Positions 10,603-20,489 of a DNA stretch of 64,000 nucleotides are shown one piece after another. The notes below the pieces were generated by a model. That model made no database searches, was not told the DNA's origin, and worked only from the letters and a program-made list of their open reading frames with translations. The stretch comes from Sepioteuthis lessoniana (lineage: Eukaryota > Mollusca > Cephalopoda > Myopsida > Loliginidae): contig OY757934.1 in NCBI GenBank assembly GCA_963585895.1, positions 44,803,783-44,867,782 on the forward strand, given 5' to 3'. The position numbers and the translations under genes were made by a program. Each line of letters begins with the position of its first letter. Within the stretch, counting starts at the first letter, position 1.

Positions 10603-11455
10603 CGAGGATCATTAAATAAGTTTCCAGACTTTTTTCAAATGGGCACTTTTATTAATAGTACACACATGAAACTCTAGTCTCCTTCGAAGTGATCTCCTCC
10701 GGCTGCAATGCCCTTGTTGTACCGTTCCAACAACTTATGGATGGCCCCACGGAAGTCCTCTTGTGTGAGCGTGTCAATGACCTTCGTCACAGCCTTTTTC
10801 ATCTCCTCAATTGTCTCGTAACGGCAGCCTCTGAGCTTAGGGAATAACCAAAAATCACAGGGAGCAAGGTCTGGACTTACAGGGAGAGCGAGGAACTGTC
10901 TTCGTGCCCATCTTGGTCAAATAGTCTGTGACAAGGATGGAGTTGTGGACTGGTGCATTGTCCTGGTGGAAATGCCACTGACCCGATTTGAAGCGTGCTG
11001 GCCTCTTCCGATGGAATCTCTTCCTGAACTCCCTTAAAACCTCAACATAGTAACCCTAACCTTAACCCTAACCCTTTGGCCAATCAACTCTAGCGTATTG
11101 ACTTCCTTTCTCCTCCCACACCTCTCATCATCCCTCACAGATTCCCTGCCTTCCTTCAATCTCTTATGCAACTCAAAAACTGATGCTCGATTCATGCAAG
11201 ATGGTCGAAAAGCAGTCTGAAGCATTCCATACGTTTCTGTAGCATTTTTTCCAAGTTTAAAACAGAATTCTATTGCATATCGTTCTTCCTCACGCCCAGA
11301 TTGCATTTTTGAAATTCACCAGCTGTGACAATCAGGCTTTAGTAGGGTGTATTCCAATTGCTGCTGTAGCTGTTCATTTCAACCTGAAATCATAAAAATT
11401 GATCAGTCATCTCATAAGATGTATAGCAATAACATACTGAATTTTCAAAAGTAAT
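10603..11455 (-). mobile_element. Internally deleted mariner (DD34D type), copy M1
   Basis: The 5' end on the plus strand follows a TA (10601-10602) and reads CGAGGATCATTAAATAAG then TTTCCAGACTTTTTTC, matching the ends of M2-M4. Minus strand 11306-11060 codes the helix-turn-helix DNA-binding part (YAIEFCFKLGKNATETYGML, RPSCMNRASVFELHKRLKEG). Minus strand 10990-10680 is homologous to the C-terminal catalytic part of M3. The middle, with the first catalytic Asp, is missing and replaced by a telomere-like GGGTTA tract (complement of 11050-11076). The other terminal repeat is lost after about 11455. Compared with a usual 1.3-kb mariner it is about 0.85 kb. Confidence 0.88.
11034..11306 (-). pseudogene. 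Mariner M1 transposase, N-terminal remnant
   Basis: Open for 90 codons from MQSGREEERYAIEFCF. Contains the HTH typical of mariner transposases (residues about 8-55) and the GRESVRDDERCGRRKEV linker, then runs through the deletion junction as RVRVKVRVTMLRF, the translation of GGGTTA-like repeats, and stops. It could at most bind DNA; no catalytic residues are encoded. Same structure in M3 and M4, so this is an inherited deletion, not a local accident. Confidence 0.8.
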
Positions 11456-11533
11456 GACAGAGAAAGGATTATGTTAAAAATATGAACCCAAATAACATGG
11501 CTAGTCTAGAGTTGCCGCTTTATATATTCTTTT

Positions 11534-11534
<1 letters not shown>

Positions 11535-11573
<39 letters not shown>
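11535..11573. repeat. (TA)n microsatellite abutting MITE M2
   Basis: TA repeat that ends exactly at the TA target of the MITE. Confidence 0.95.
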
Positions 11574-11576
<3 letters not shown>

Positions 11577-11783
11577 GAGGTGCAAATGATATGTTTCCAG
11601 ACTTTTTTCGTATGGGCACTTTTGTTCGAATTCCTGCTGTAGCTGTTCATTTGAACCTAAAATCAGAAAAATTGGTGAGTCATCTCATAACATGTATAGC
11701 AATAACATAGTGAATTTTCAAGAGTCTACGACAATTCCAAATGCCAAGACGAAAAAGTCTGGAAACTTATTGTATGCTCCTCG
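11574..11783. mobile_element. 210-bp mariner-derived MITE, M2
   Basis: Flanked by TA on both sides (11572-11573, 11784-11785). Left end CAGGAGGTGCAAATGATATG then TTTCCAGACTTTTTTCGTA; right end ACGAAAAAGTCTGGAAACTT then ATTGTATGCTCCTCG, an inverted repeat of about 40 bp. Between them is only the 5' untranslated segment of the mariner (GCTGTAGCTGTTCATTTGAA, ATGTATAGCAATAACATAGT). No coding sequence. A deletion derivative of the M1/M3/M4 family. Confidence 0.88.

Positions 11784-11813
<30 letters not shown>
11784..11813. repeat. (TA)n microsatellite on the other side of MITE M2
   Basis: TA repeat with one C, contiguous with the right-hand TA duplication of M2. Confidence 0.95.
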
Positions 11814-11815
<2 letters not shown>

Positions 11816-12015
11816 GGAAAAGAATAAAACTCTGTGATCTCTTACAGACCCTTTCTCATTTGGTTTCCCAGCATAAACGTATATTATTCAGCTCTGTTTA
11901 AACACTGGGTGACATCAAGAGAACTTTCCGATAGGAGTGGATGAGGAGAAAGAACCCAAGGGAATCTGTTTTGTTGGCACACCTTGATTAATTGACTGAT
12001 TTATATATGTAAAAG

Positions 12016-12017
<2 letters not shown>

Positions 12018-12063
<46 letters not shown>
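12018..12063. repeat. (TA)n microsatellite
   Basis: 46 bp of TA, followed directly by a family B SINE tail. Confidence 0.95.
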
Positions 12064-12067
<4 letters not shown>

Positions 12068-12362
12068 AAAGTAAAGTTTGCGACCTTAGACGAGGGTGAC
12101 CCGAAGGCTCCCTTTTCAATAGCTACCACACCGAGGTGTAGGGGAAGGTGCTACTCCATTCCCTGGATTGCTCCACTTTACCTTTGATCCCTTATGGTTA
12201 AGCAAGGTGGCATCAAGTACCATTTTTGAGTCTTTACTATGACTCGACCTGATATTGAACCCCGGTCTCCCAGAGGTTCTTACTAGTTCACTTGGTGAGG
12301 AAATGGAAGATCAAATGCTGCAGTATTGTTAAATAGTGCTCACTATCAATGATAGAGCATTT
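12064..12362 (-). repeat. SINE family B copy with a 5' extension
   Basis: Reads on the minus strand: tRNA-like head (CTCTGGGAGACCGGGGTTCA), AAAGACTCAAAAATGGTACT, TGATGCCACCTTGCTTAACC, a GGATTGCTCCACTTTACC complement, and the tail GAGCCTTCGGGTCACCCTCG with CGCAAACTTTACTTTC. The stretch 12275-12360 upstream of the head is matched, in inverted orientation, by 42778-42862. Confidence 0.75.
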
Positions 12363-12394
12363 ACATATATATATATGAAAGTAAATATGGATTA

Positions 12395-13318
12395 CAATCC
12401 GACAGTATGAAGGTAGCAGAAAAAGCATCATCCAAATACGTGAATATATTATGATGTAAAGTCGACGTTAACGTTTCGGTTTCAGTAACCATCATCTGGA
12501 CTTGGATATCAAAATAGTTCACATAGCGATGGATGCTTGCTGAGATGACAGCAGCAAATGAGAAATATACACCAAAAAGATACATAAACGTGCATATAGC
12601 GTTCAGAATTCAAAAGAACGTGTCTGACACGTGAACAAAATATTTGAAAATGTTGGATTTCCCAAAGAAACGTTAACGTCGATTGCCCAGTCGGCTGGGG
12701 CTGTAGAATACACTGACTGCACCCCTGCAGGGAGGTAAAACCCACCCCCAATGAGTGTCCTGGATATGACACGAAACAATCTGATGGTGAGGTTCCAGCA
12801 GTGCTGGGGCTTTGGGAAATACGGAGTACCCCTTCATTGCCATCGCTCCCAGGTCCACTCTGGCCCGGAGTGGTAGCACCTGATAGAGTCCTATCTATGG
12901 ATTAAATAGAACTAACAGCATACTTATGCTAAACTGAATTGTTTGAGTAAACTGAATGGCTTAAAATATAAATGTTTAAATAAACCGTACTGCGTGCTTA
13001 TGCTTAACTGAATTATTTGAAATAGAACTGTTTTTCGACTTTAAACTTGTATTTGCACTTAACTGAATTGTTACATATAATTGCTTGAATAGTTTGAAAT
13101 AAAAATGTTTTTGACAATTAAACTGTGTACTTATGCTAGACAGAATCGTTTGAAATAGAACTGATTATTTACATAAAAATGGATTTGGCGTTAAATAACC
13201 TACAAAAGTTGATATGCCATAAAACCCAAGAAACCAAACCAAACAAAACCAAACCGTTAACGTCGACTTTAAATCATAATATATTCACCTATTTGGATTA
13301 TGCTTTTTTTCTGCTACC

Positions 13319-13325
<7 letters not shown>
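12395..13325. mobile_element. Candidate MITE with about 70-bp terminal inverted repeats, split by a family A copy
   Basis: 12408-12476 (TATGAAGGTAGCAGAAAAAG, ATATATTATGATGTAAAGTC, GACGTTAACG) is the inverted complement of 13257-13325 at roughly 90% by eye. Removing the family A insertion leaves an element of about 340 bp. A related end (GAAAGTCGACGTTATAGCGT, TTCGGTTTTAATAAGCCATC) lies at 61207-61265. No coding sequence. Alternative: two independent copies of one short repeat in opposite orientation. Confidence 0.5.
12683..13254 (+). repeat. Family A retroposon, full length, 12-bp target duplication
   Basis: Bounded by CGTTAACGTCGA at 12671-12682 and 13255-13266. Starts TTGCCCAGTCGGCTGGGGCT; then ACACTGACTGCACCCCTGCA, GAGTGTCCTGGATATGACAC, CTGGGGCTTTGGGAAATACG, CCTATCTATGGATTAAATAG, five internal sub-units (TATGCTAAACTGAATTGTTT, GAAATAGAACTGTTT), and the tail GGATTTGGCGTTAAATAACC, GTTGATATGCCATAAAAC with a (CCAAA)n end. 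This copy and 52277-52790 define the family's ends. Confidence 0.9.

Positions 13326-13372
<47 letters not shown>
13321..13372. repeat. (TA)n microsatellite
   Basis: 52 bp of TA following the inverted repeat end. Confidence 0.95.
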
Positions 13373-13375
<3 letters not shown>

Positions 13376-13429
13376 CATGGTACAATCTGTTATGTACTGT
13401 TATCATAATGTTTATAAGTGAGAATAGTT

Positions 13430-13890
13430 TAACTCAAACTAAAACTATTATCACTTATTAATATGACATATTGAGGGGAACCCCACATGTATATATACAG
13501 ACATGATCAAACATGACCAGAAAAAGATTTACCAATTAGATTATTTATTTAACAAAGTATATATTGTTTTGGGAAATTTTATACGGAATTGTGTCGAGAA
13601 ATATTTTTAATTAAACTGCATGAAATTTAAGAGTTTTTAAAATAAAAAAGAATATTATCTAAAATCAAATTACATTCTAAATATCATTTGTGTCTTCGAG
13701 TCAGAAAGATTTAAAGGGAAATAATCATGAATCATTATGATAAGAAAAATTCGAAATGACGCAACAAGATATTTTAATTTTTAAGTCTTTAAATGAGAAT
13801 AAATATCAGATAATTTACTTGAATATTTCTTTGCTTGTTGGCATATAAATTTTCGTGGGTTATTTAATACCGAAAACATCCTTGTGAAAG
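13430..13890. other. AT-rich spacer, nothing recognised
   Basis: AT-rich single-copy-looking sequence without open frames or repeats that I can identify. Confidence 0.4.
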
Positions 13891-13892
13891 AA

Positions 13893-14125
13893 TTGTAAAG
13901 TTGTTGGCGACCGTAGTCGAGGGTGACCCGAAGTATCCGTTTTCGATAGCTACTACACCAAGGTGTCGGTGAGGGCGCTACTTCTTTCGCTGGATTGCTC
14001 CACTTACACTTGATCCGTACCTTATAATGCTGAGTGTTAAGCAATGCAGCATCAAGTACTATTTTTTTAGTCTTTGGTATGTCTCGACTTGGGATTGAAC
14101 TCAGGTCTCCAGGGCATTTGAAGGA
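13893..14125 (-). repeat. SINE family B copy
   Basis: Minus strand: CTGGAGACCTGAGTTCAATC (B box), CCCAAGTCGAGACATACCAA, GATGCTGCATTGCTTAACAC, and the tail ACTTCGGGTCACCCTCGACT then ACGGTCGCCAACAACTTTAC. No target duplication identified. Confidence 0.8.
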
Positions 14126-14149
14126 GATAAAAGGGTTCTTGCCTTTTCT

Positions 14150-14455
14150 AAGGTATTCATATTTACCAACCCCTCCGCTCGTGCAGGATATGACACAAGG
14201 TCAATTTTAAAGCGGAGTTTAACAGGTTTGAATTCAGAGTTTTCCTTCTCCTAGACTAGTTGCCTCAACAAGGCTGAAGAACCTAGTCTGCCCTACTATT
14301 TACCCATAGCTGGAGGGAAAATAATTGGATTCATACCTTTCCCAAGGGTATTAGTGCTATGTGAAATGCAGTTAATCTCGGCCAGGATTTGAACTCGTGT
14401 CACCGTGTCCATTTTCTACGAAGATAACCATTACACCAAGGGTATCTCTAAGTTA
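14150..14455 (-). repeat. SINE family C copy
   Basis: Minus strand order: head with ATGGTTATCTTCGTAG and the B box CACGAGTTCAAATCCTGG; CATTTCACATAGCACTAATA; GGGAAAGGTATGAATCCAAT; CAGACTAGGTTCTTCAGCCT; GAATTCAAACCTGTTAAACT; TTGACCTTGTGTCATATCCT; GCGGAGGGGTTGGTAAATAT. Near full length. Confidence 0.85.
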
Positions 14456-14820
14456 TTGTTCTGACTGACTAAGGTTTATTCGTTTAGTTTGTGTCGGTCA
14501 GTTTTAATCTTAGATTCATCATTTATCTTTTACCTTAGAGCACTAAGATCTTACATCTCGTGTATTCATTTCTGCCAAATCTATACAAACAATTACATTA
14601 TTTCAGTTTCGCATCATATATTGCGAAGTATATATTTACCTACTATAATCCTTATATATTATCATTTACTTTTTACCTAGTATCTTTCACCTTTTACTTA
14701 GTATCAAGTACACGTCGCCTTTCATATTTAATTTTTTACTTTTTCTATTTATCCATTCACTGTAGATGACTGGGCCAGTCAGAGAAAAAAGTTACAAAAT
14801 TTTCCCTGACTGAATAAGCC
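14456..14820. other. AT-rich spacer with a short CTTTTTACCTAGTATC duplication
   Basis: Nothing gene-like. 14660-14710 has tandem CATTTACTTTTTACCTAGTA / CACCTTTTACTTAGTATC. Confidence 0.4.
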
Positions 14821-14821
14821 G

Positions 14822-14823
<2 letters not shown>

Positions 14824-14870
<47 letters not shown>
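14824..14870. repeat. (TA)n microsatellite
   Basis: 47 bp of TA. Confidence 0.95.
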
Positions 14871-14874
<4 letters not shown>

Positions 14875-14988
14875 CCATTCCATAAATAAGAACTTTTCTG
14901 AAAAAAAAGCAATATCTTTTTCCTCGATTTTTTCCCATGGATGTAAACTCTGCGTTCTTTGGAATTGGCTTATTGCAACAATTATTCT
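14871..14988 (+). repeat. Partial repeat shared with 6335-6440
   Basis: TTGGACCATTCCATAAATAA begins right after a (TA)n tract and could be a transposon end. The following ATGTAAACTCTGCGTTCTTT and GGAATTGGCTTATTGCAA resemble the inverted segment at 6335-6440. Truncated by the family A copy that starts at about 14990. Confidence 0.45.
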
Positions 14989-14989
14989 A

Positions 14990-15675
14990 TGACCGAGTCG
15001 GCTGGGGCTGTAACATACACTGACTGCATCTCTTTAGAGGTGTAAGACCCTCATCCCGACGAGTGTCCTGTAACCGACACGAAACAATCTGATGGTAAGG
15101 CTCCAGTAATGCTGGAGCTTGGGGGAATGCGGAGTATCTCTTCATTGCCATCGCTTCCAGGTCCACTCGAGCCCGGAATAGTAAGGCCTAATGGGGTCCT
15201 ATCTATGGGTCAAATAGAACTGCTTTGACATTTAAACTGCGTACTTATGCTAAACTGAATCGTTTGAAATAGAACTGTTTGATCATTTAAATATGTGCAA
15301 ACAAAAAACTGTATTTAAACAAATGACTGTATAAACAAGAAATTGTGGACTTATGCTAAACTGAATCGTTTGAAATAGAACTGTTTGATCATTTAAATAT
15401 GTGCAAACAAAAAACTGTATTTAAACAAATGACTGTATAAACAAGAAATTGTGGACTTAGGCTAAATTTAATTGTTTGAAGTAGAAATGTCTAATCATTT
15501 AATTGTGTATTCGTATTAGATAAAAATAAGTGAAACTATTAAACTGTGAAAACTGAACCCAGATTCGTTTGAAAATATTAATCATATATTTTGAATATAT
15601 GTATAAAAAGATTTGGCAATAAATAACTTACAATGCTTGCTATGCCATAAAACCAAACGAAACCAAATGAAACCA
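14990..15675 (+). repeat. Family A retroposon with a recent internal duplication
   Basis: Head TGACCGAGTCGGCTGGGGCT, then CGAGTGTCCTGTAACCGACA, TGGGGGAATGCGGAGTATCT, CCTATCTATGGGTCAAATAG; the tail GATTTGGCAATAAATAACTT, CTTGCTATGCCATAAAAC ends in (ACCAAA)n. 15243-15348 and 15349-15454 are two apparently identical 106-bp units. Confidence 0.88.
15243..15454. repeat. Perfect 106-bp tandem duplication
   Basis: Starting ACTTATGCTAAACTGAATCG at 15243 and again at 15349; the third start at 15455 has already diverged (ACTTAGGCTAAATTTAATTG). Lies within family A. Confidence 0.85.
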
Positions 15676-15679
15676 AACC

Positions 15680-16140
15680 AATTATCTTAATCGCGCAAAA
15701 TACTTATCCCGAGGCTATTCAAAATTGTAGCAAGTCAATCAGAGTGTTCCAAGCTTAAACAGAGCTCTGTCATCAACCTTTTATTGACTAGTAAATGCAA
15801 ACCATGTGTGATTTACAGAAGAATGTGTTATGTGTATGGTAAAGCATGTTTTAGCGAAAAAGATGTCTAAAAATGGACTAAACATTGTTCTGCGAAAAGA
15901 CAGTTCATACTGTAACCCTATAAGGTCGGAGACCAATATGAGAAATTTCATTAACCAGAGAAAAAAAGAAACCGATTTGGATTTTGGAAGAAAAGTGTCG
16001 TATATTACAAATGTGTGACAGCGGAATGGATGTTTGAAATGAAGTGTAAATAAAAATTGTTCTATTTTCGACGCGAAGGAATTTAACAAAAAGAACTTTT
16101 TGAAGAGAAAGGGAAAGCAAATATATTGTTATTGTTTAAA
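15680..16140. other. Single-copy-looking sequence, no gene supported
   Basis: Overlapping open frames of 60-100 codons on both strands (15781-16120) have no recognisable domain. The plus strand has an AATAAA at about 16050. Could hold a small untranslated transcript end, but nothing decides it. Confidence 0.3.
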
Positions 16141-16144
16141 GTAA

Positions 16145-16345
16145 AGGATGGTTGGTTGGTTGGTATGTTGGTTGGTTGGGTTTATGGCATATCAACCTTT
16201 GTAGGTTATTTAACGCCAAATCCGTTTTTATTTATTTTTGTCAAAACAGGTCTATATACATAATATTTCAGTTTAGTGTAAGTACAGTTTTACTATAAAA
16301 AACAGTTCGATTTCAAGCAGTTCAGTTTAGCATTGTTTAAAGTAA
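16145..16345 (-). repeat. Family A 3' half
   Basis: Reverse complement gives GGATTTGGCGTTAAATAACC, TACAAAGGTTGATATGCCAT and (ACCAACCA)n, preceded by the internal AACTGAACTGCTTGAAATCG repeats. Confidence 0.8.
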
Positions 16346-17240
16346 AGGAGCCAAAAGATAAGTAAATTGCTTTGACAGATTACTCTGTTCCGGGACGGTT
16401 TGAAATGAAAAAACGAATTCAGATCAAATCCAGGACCTGTCAATCATCAAAGGTGTCTCAGTATGAAAAGCTAAGATTAGAATTACCTATTTCATAAATT
16501 CGAATATGGAATTTTTAAAACAATCCTGATATAATACACATCAGCAGAAAATCATTGACATACAAATTTTAAAACAATATATATATTTTTTTTTTTTTGG
16601 TTTCGCCCCTCACCATCTCTCAGACGAATATATACATAAAATGAGAGGGTTTGTCCTTCTTAGATATAGACCAAAGGGAGACTTGTAAAAGACAGCAACT
16701 AGATTTCTCGACGCTCTTGGCTCTGACCTTGCGTCAGACTACCCATTGTGGAGAGGCAGAGAAAGCAATACTATTGGACGTGATGTTGTCTTAACTATAG
16801 ATAACCTTATGAAGAAGCGAAGAAACATTGAGATATTGTGGCACCTAGAAGTAGCCTTGTGCCAGACCAGTAAAGGTAAAGAATGGGAGCAATATCATGA
16901 TATGATATTTTAGAGAGACAGAGACAGAGAAAAGAGCAGCACGTTAGTCGATGAGCTGTTTCCACGAAGTTTTTGACCTTATACCAGTCTGCCCGGAATA
17001 TAGGAAGCTAAGAAAGTCGACCATGATACCGCGCTGTGAAAAAGCAAAGAACTAAATGTAATAAGGACTTGTGAAGTCGTACCAATAATTGGGGAAAGTA
17101 AACATAACCATCATATGAGATTGCCTTGCGTCATAATATAGACAGCCAGAATTGAAAAGCTTAAAACTTATGCGAGAAATTGATGGACTGTGAATTCGTG
17201 AATTGGTCTCCGAGTAAAACTTACCACCACCTGGATTAGT
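16346..17240. other. Single-copy-looking sequence, no gene supported
   Basis: About 0.9 kb with a T run (16586-16599), moderately GC compared with its surroundings, ending where mariner M3 begins. No motif, no long open frame, no internal repeat seen. Confidence 0.4.
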
Positions 17241-17247
17241 GAATATA

Positions 17248-18129
17248 CGAGGTGCATACGATAAGTTTCCAGACTTCTTTCTATGGATATTTACAGTTGT
17301 CGTAGACTTTTGAAAATTCACTATGTTATTGCTATACATCTTATGAGATGACTGGCCAATTTTTCTGATTTCAGGTTCAAATGAACACCTACAGCAGCAA
17401 TTGGAATACACCCTACAAAAGCCTGATTGTCACAGCTGGGGAATTTCAAAAATGCAATCTGACACTTAAGATGAACGATATCCAATAAAATTCTGTTTTA
17501 AACTTGGAAAAAATGCCACAAAAACGTGTGGAATGCTTCAAACTGCTTTTCGACCATCTTGCATGAATCGAGCCTCAAATTTTGAGTGGCATAAGAGATT
17601 GAAGGAAGGCAGGGAGTCTGGGAGGGATGATGAGAGGTGTGGGAGAAAGGAAGTCAATACACCAGAGTTGATTGGCTAAAGGTTAGGGTTAGGTTTTAAG
17701 GGAGTTCAGGAAGAGATTCCTTGGGAAGATGCCAACACTCTTCAAATCGGGTCAGTGGTATTTCCACCAGGACAATAAACCAGTCCACAACTCCATCCTT
17801 GTCACAGACTATTTAACCAAGATGGGCATCAAGACAGTTCCTCACTCTCCCTATCGTCCAGACCATGCTCCCTGTGACTTTTGGTTATTCCCTAAGCTCA
17901 AAGGCTGTCATTATGAGACAATTGAAGAGATGAAAGAGGCTGTGATGAAGGTCATTGACACACTCACACATGAGGACTTCCATAGGGCCTCCCAGAAGTT
18001 GTTGGAACGGTATAACAAGTGCATTGAAGCCTGAGGTGATTACTTCGAAGGGGACTAGAGTTTCATGTGTGTACTATCAATAAAAGTACCCATACGAAAA
18101 AAGTCTGGAACCTTATCGTATGCACCTCG
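17248..18129 (+). mobile_element. Internally deleted mariner, copy M3, complete ends
   Basis: TA at 17246-17247 and 18130-18131 flank inverted repeats of about 42 bp: CGAGGTGCATACGATAAGTT and (inverted) AACCTTATCGTATGCACCTC G. The order is 5' UTR, N-terminal HTH remnant (about 17450-17680), deletion junction with a GGTTAGGGTTAGG tract (17681-17693), C-terminal catalytic remnant (17729-18034), 3' UTR. At 882 bp it is about 0.4 kb short of a usual mariner. It is the only copy of the four with two full ends plus coding remnants. Confidence 0.93.
17729..18034 (+). pseudogene. Mariner M3 transposase, C-terminal catalytic remnant
   Basis: Codes HQDNKPVHNS (second catalytic Asp) at residues about 13-22 and YRPDHAPCDFWLFPKLKG (third Asp, D of CDFW) at about 43-60, then the conserved YETIEEMKEAVMKVIDTLTH and FHRASQKLLERYNKCIEA ending. 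Mariner transposases use three Asp (DD34D); the first, in the missing middle, is absent, so the product cannot cut DNA. The Met start is only where the frame opens. A stop after CIEA replaces the GGDYFEGD ending kept in M4. Confidence 0.85.
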
Positions 18130-18224
18130 TATACCCCACTTTTGAAAGACATTTTTCGTACTAAATATCATTTTTGCCAATCGTGTTTCATTCTGTGTCT
18201 TGGCTTGGGCTTTTATTTTTGCTT

Positions 18225-18350
18225 ACTTAATGACGCGGTCTAATCCATCTACTCATCGTGTTGTATTTTGACCTTCGACCCGGACAAACTTGCCATTCCA
18301 AGGTGATGCACCGGAAGGAAGTGACACATTCCAATGGCAGTTATGAGAGG
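18225..18350 (+). mobile_element. LTR-related fragment
   Basis: GCCATTCCAAGGTGATGCAC, then GGAAGGAAGTGACACATTCC AAT resembles the 5' part of the candidate LTR at 4998-5398 (GCCATTCCAAAGGGAGCGGA, AGTGACACATCCCAATCG). Short and partial; retroelement fossil by association only. Confidence 0.4.
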
Positions 18351-18357
18351 AAATCGT

Positions 18358-18380
18358 ATATATATATATATATATATATA
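18358..18380. repeat. (TA)n microsatellite
   Basis: Short TA tract. Confidence 0.9.
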
Positions 18381-18639
18381 ATTTCTTTGTCTGAAGATGC
18401 ATATCTAATATTTTCAAAAATATTGGGTCTGCTTATATAAATATTATTATAAATAAATATGTATGATTTTTAAGGGTTTTTCTTTTACATTGAATTATTT
18501 ACTCTGTGTATCGAATATCGATTCTTTTATTATTTTATACTGCGCTCTCAATTGGATTTTGAATTACATGGATATTGAAGAAAGAAAATCCTAAAATAGA
18601 ATCGATCCCACCATCGGCTGACTTGGCTTTAGGTAATAT

Positions 18640-18643
18640 AAGA

Positions 18644-18720
<77 letters not shown>
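18640..18720. repeat. (TA)n(CA)n(TA)n compound microsatellite
   Basis: TA, then about 20 bp of AC, then TA again. Confidence 0.95.
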
Positions 18721-18721
<1 letters not shown>

Positions 18722-18749
18722 TTATGTTATCCATATCTAATGTTATATA

Positions 18750-18992
18750 TATATCATCATCATCATGTCATGCCGCCAGCACGGATATCCCTGACCCTCT
18801 CTCGCCACTTCTCCCTATTATTCATCGCCTCTGGCAGGTCTTCAGGGTTACATCCTGTGTCCTCACATAGCTGCTGTATGTAAGTTCGAGTTGGTCGTCC
18901 AGCTTTTGCTTGGCCATATGCGGATGTCCATAGGAGTACATCACTTATGAGCTCGTCGTTGCTTCTCCAGCAGTGTCCTGCGTGTCTGATAT
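18750..18992 (-). mobile_element. LINE 3' end, copy L4
   Basis: Plus strand starts TCATCATCATGTCATGCCGC, the same (ATG)n-ending LINE tail as L1 and L6; the minus strand codes HAGHCWRSNDELISDVLLWT, then YGQAKAGRPTRTYIQQLCED and WRERVRDIRA-like residues. Severely 5' truncated; ends in (TA)n at 18990. Confidence 0.8.
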
Positions 18993-19044
18993 ATATATAT
19001 ATATATATGAAAAGATCAATCGCTATTGATTTCCTAGAAAAAGA

Positions 19045-19885
19045 AGCAACTGTTAACAGTTGTGGTAGTTGTTGGAGTCCTATCCGAGGGTCAGGTAGAA
19101 CTGTTTAGTTATTTGCTACACTTGAATCCATTTAGTGATGTGAATAGTGATGATGAACATTAAATAGAATTATTGGTGTTAGATTACAGTACTTGAACCC
19201 TTCAATTGTGTGCAAACGAATAGAATTAAATTAGTGGTGCTTGAAACCATTCTGTTCTGGATATGACATCAAACTGCGTCTAATGGTGAGGCTCCAGCCT
19301 CGGAGTTTGGGGAATGTGCAGTACATCTTCATTATCATTCCATTAGATCCACTCAGACCCGGAATGGTTGTGTCTGTCATGGTCCCACCTATGAGTAAAA
19401 TAGAACTGTTCGATCTTTTATGAGGTATTATAATTATTAGTTATTTGAAACAATACAGCTGTGTACAAGTTGTTTGTATCAGACGAGATGAATAGAATCA
19501 CTTATGTTAAATGGCAATACTTGAAACTATTTAACTGTGTGCAAACAAATAATTAATATTAGATAGAATTATTAGTGTTGGTTAATGATACTTGAAAGTA
19601 TTTACTTGTGTGATTACAAATGAAATCTGGCTCATTTAAAAATAATGTTACCATCAAACATGAGAAAAACCAAAAAACTGTGTGCTTACAAATGAAATCT
19701 GAACAAATTAGAAATAATAAAAAAGCTCATATAGTGTCTAAATGAGGGTTCTATATTGACTTGATTACAAGTCACATGGGTGTGTGTGTGTGTGTGTGTG
19801 TGTGTGAACTGGATTTAGCATCAAAGGACTCACAAGGCTTGATATGCTATAAAACATTAACCAACCAACCAACCAACCAACCTTT
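19045..19885 (+). repeat. Two overlapping family A copies with several internal units
   Basis: A partial copy (GAGTCCTATCCGAGGGTCAG, GTAGAACTGTTTAGTTATTT) is followed near 19250 by a second (CTGGATATGACATCAAACTG, GGCTCCAGCCTCGGAGTTTG, CATTCCATTAGATCCACTCA). The tail GGATTTAGCATCAAAGGACT, CTTGATATGCTATAAAAC ends in (ACCA)n and is preceded by a (TG)n run (19774-19806). Confidence 0.75.
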
Positions 19886-20488
19886 TGCCAACTCCGTAGG
19901 CAAAATTCACATTATTTATTGAGTAACTATTGTAGGTGCAATAATAACGAATCCAGCTTTCATACAAGTTTTTCAATAGTAAAATTCAATAAAAAAAAAA
20001 AAAGTTTCATGTTTCAATAAGAATAATTAGAAATTAGTAGCTTCTGATTAAATGTCTTTTGGTTTTGGGTTTTTCTCATGATGATTAATCTATTTTTAAT
20101 TTCCGTGGCAAATTTTGACCTTGAGAGGATGGGTTACGCCAGGCAATTCTTGTCCTAGGCAGGTGACATGATTAGCATCCCTACGGTCAAACTGGGTGAC
20201 AGAATCAGACAGTGAATGAAAACATTTAAAACAATTTTAAATTTAATCTTAATTTTCGTTTTAAATGGAACACAATAAGAGTAGACAGCATTAACAACAT
20301 ATCAAACATAAAACTATTTCCTCACAGTAAGTGAAAAACTCCACTTTGGTTTAAAATTTGCGACTGGAATAAGAAAATAAAGGCACTTTTTAACGTAGAA
20401 CAACACAAAAAACAAACCAATATCTAATGAGAATTTATGGGAAGCTGCATTTGAAGAATGTATTTTTATTGAAATTAATATAATTACT
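19886..20488. other. No recognisable gene or repeat
   Basis: AT-rich sequence with an A run at 19991-20003. Nothing identified. Confidence 0.4.
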
Positions 20489-20489
20489 C

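Noticed and set aside
11050-11076. Interstitial telomere (chromosome fusion site)
   Set aside because: The CCCTAA units are inside a mariner and recur at the identical junction in two other mariner copies, so they travelled with the transposon.
15781-16120. Overlapping 60-100 codon frames on both strands
   Set aside because: No domain, no splice context that I can support, and frames oppose each other; chance is likelier.
17052-17411. 119-codon minus-strand frame
   Set aside because: Antisense to the 5' UTR of mariner M3 and flanking sequence.
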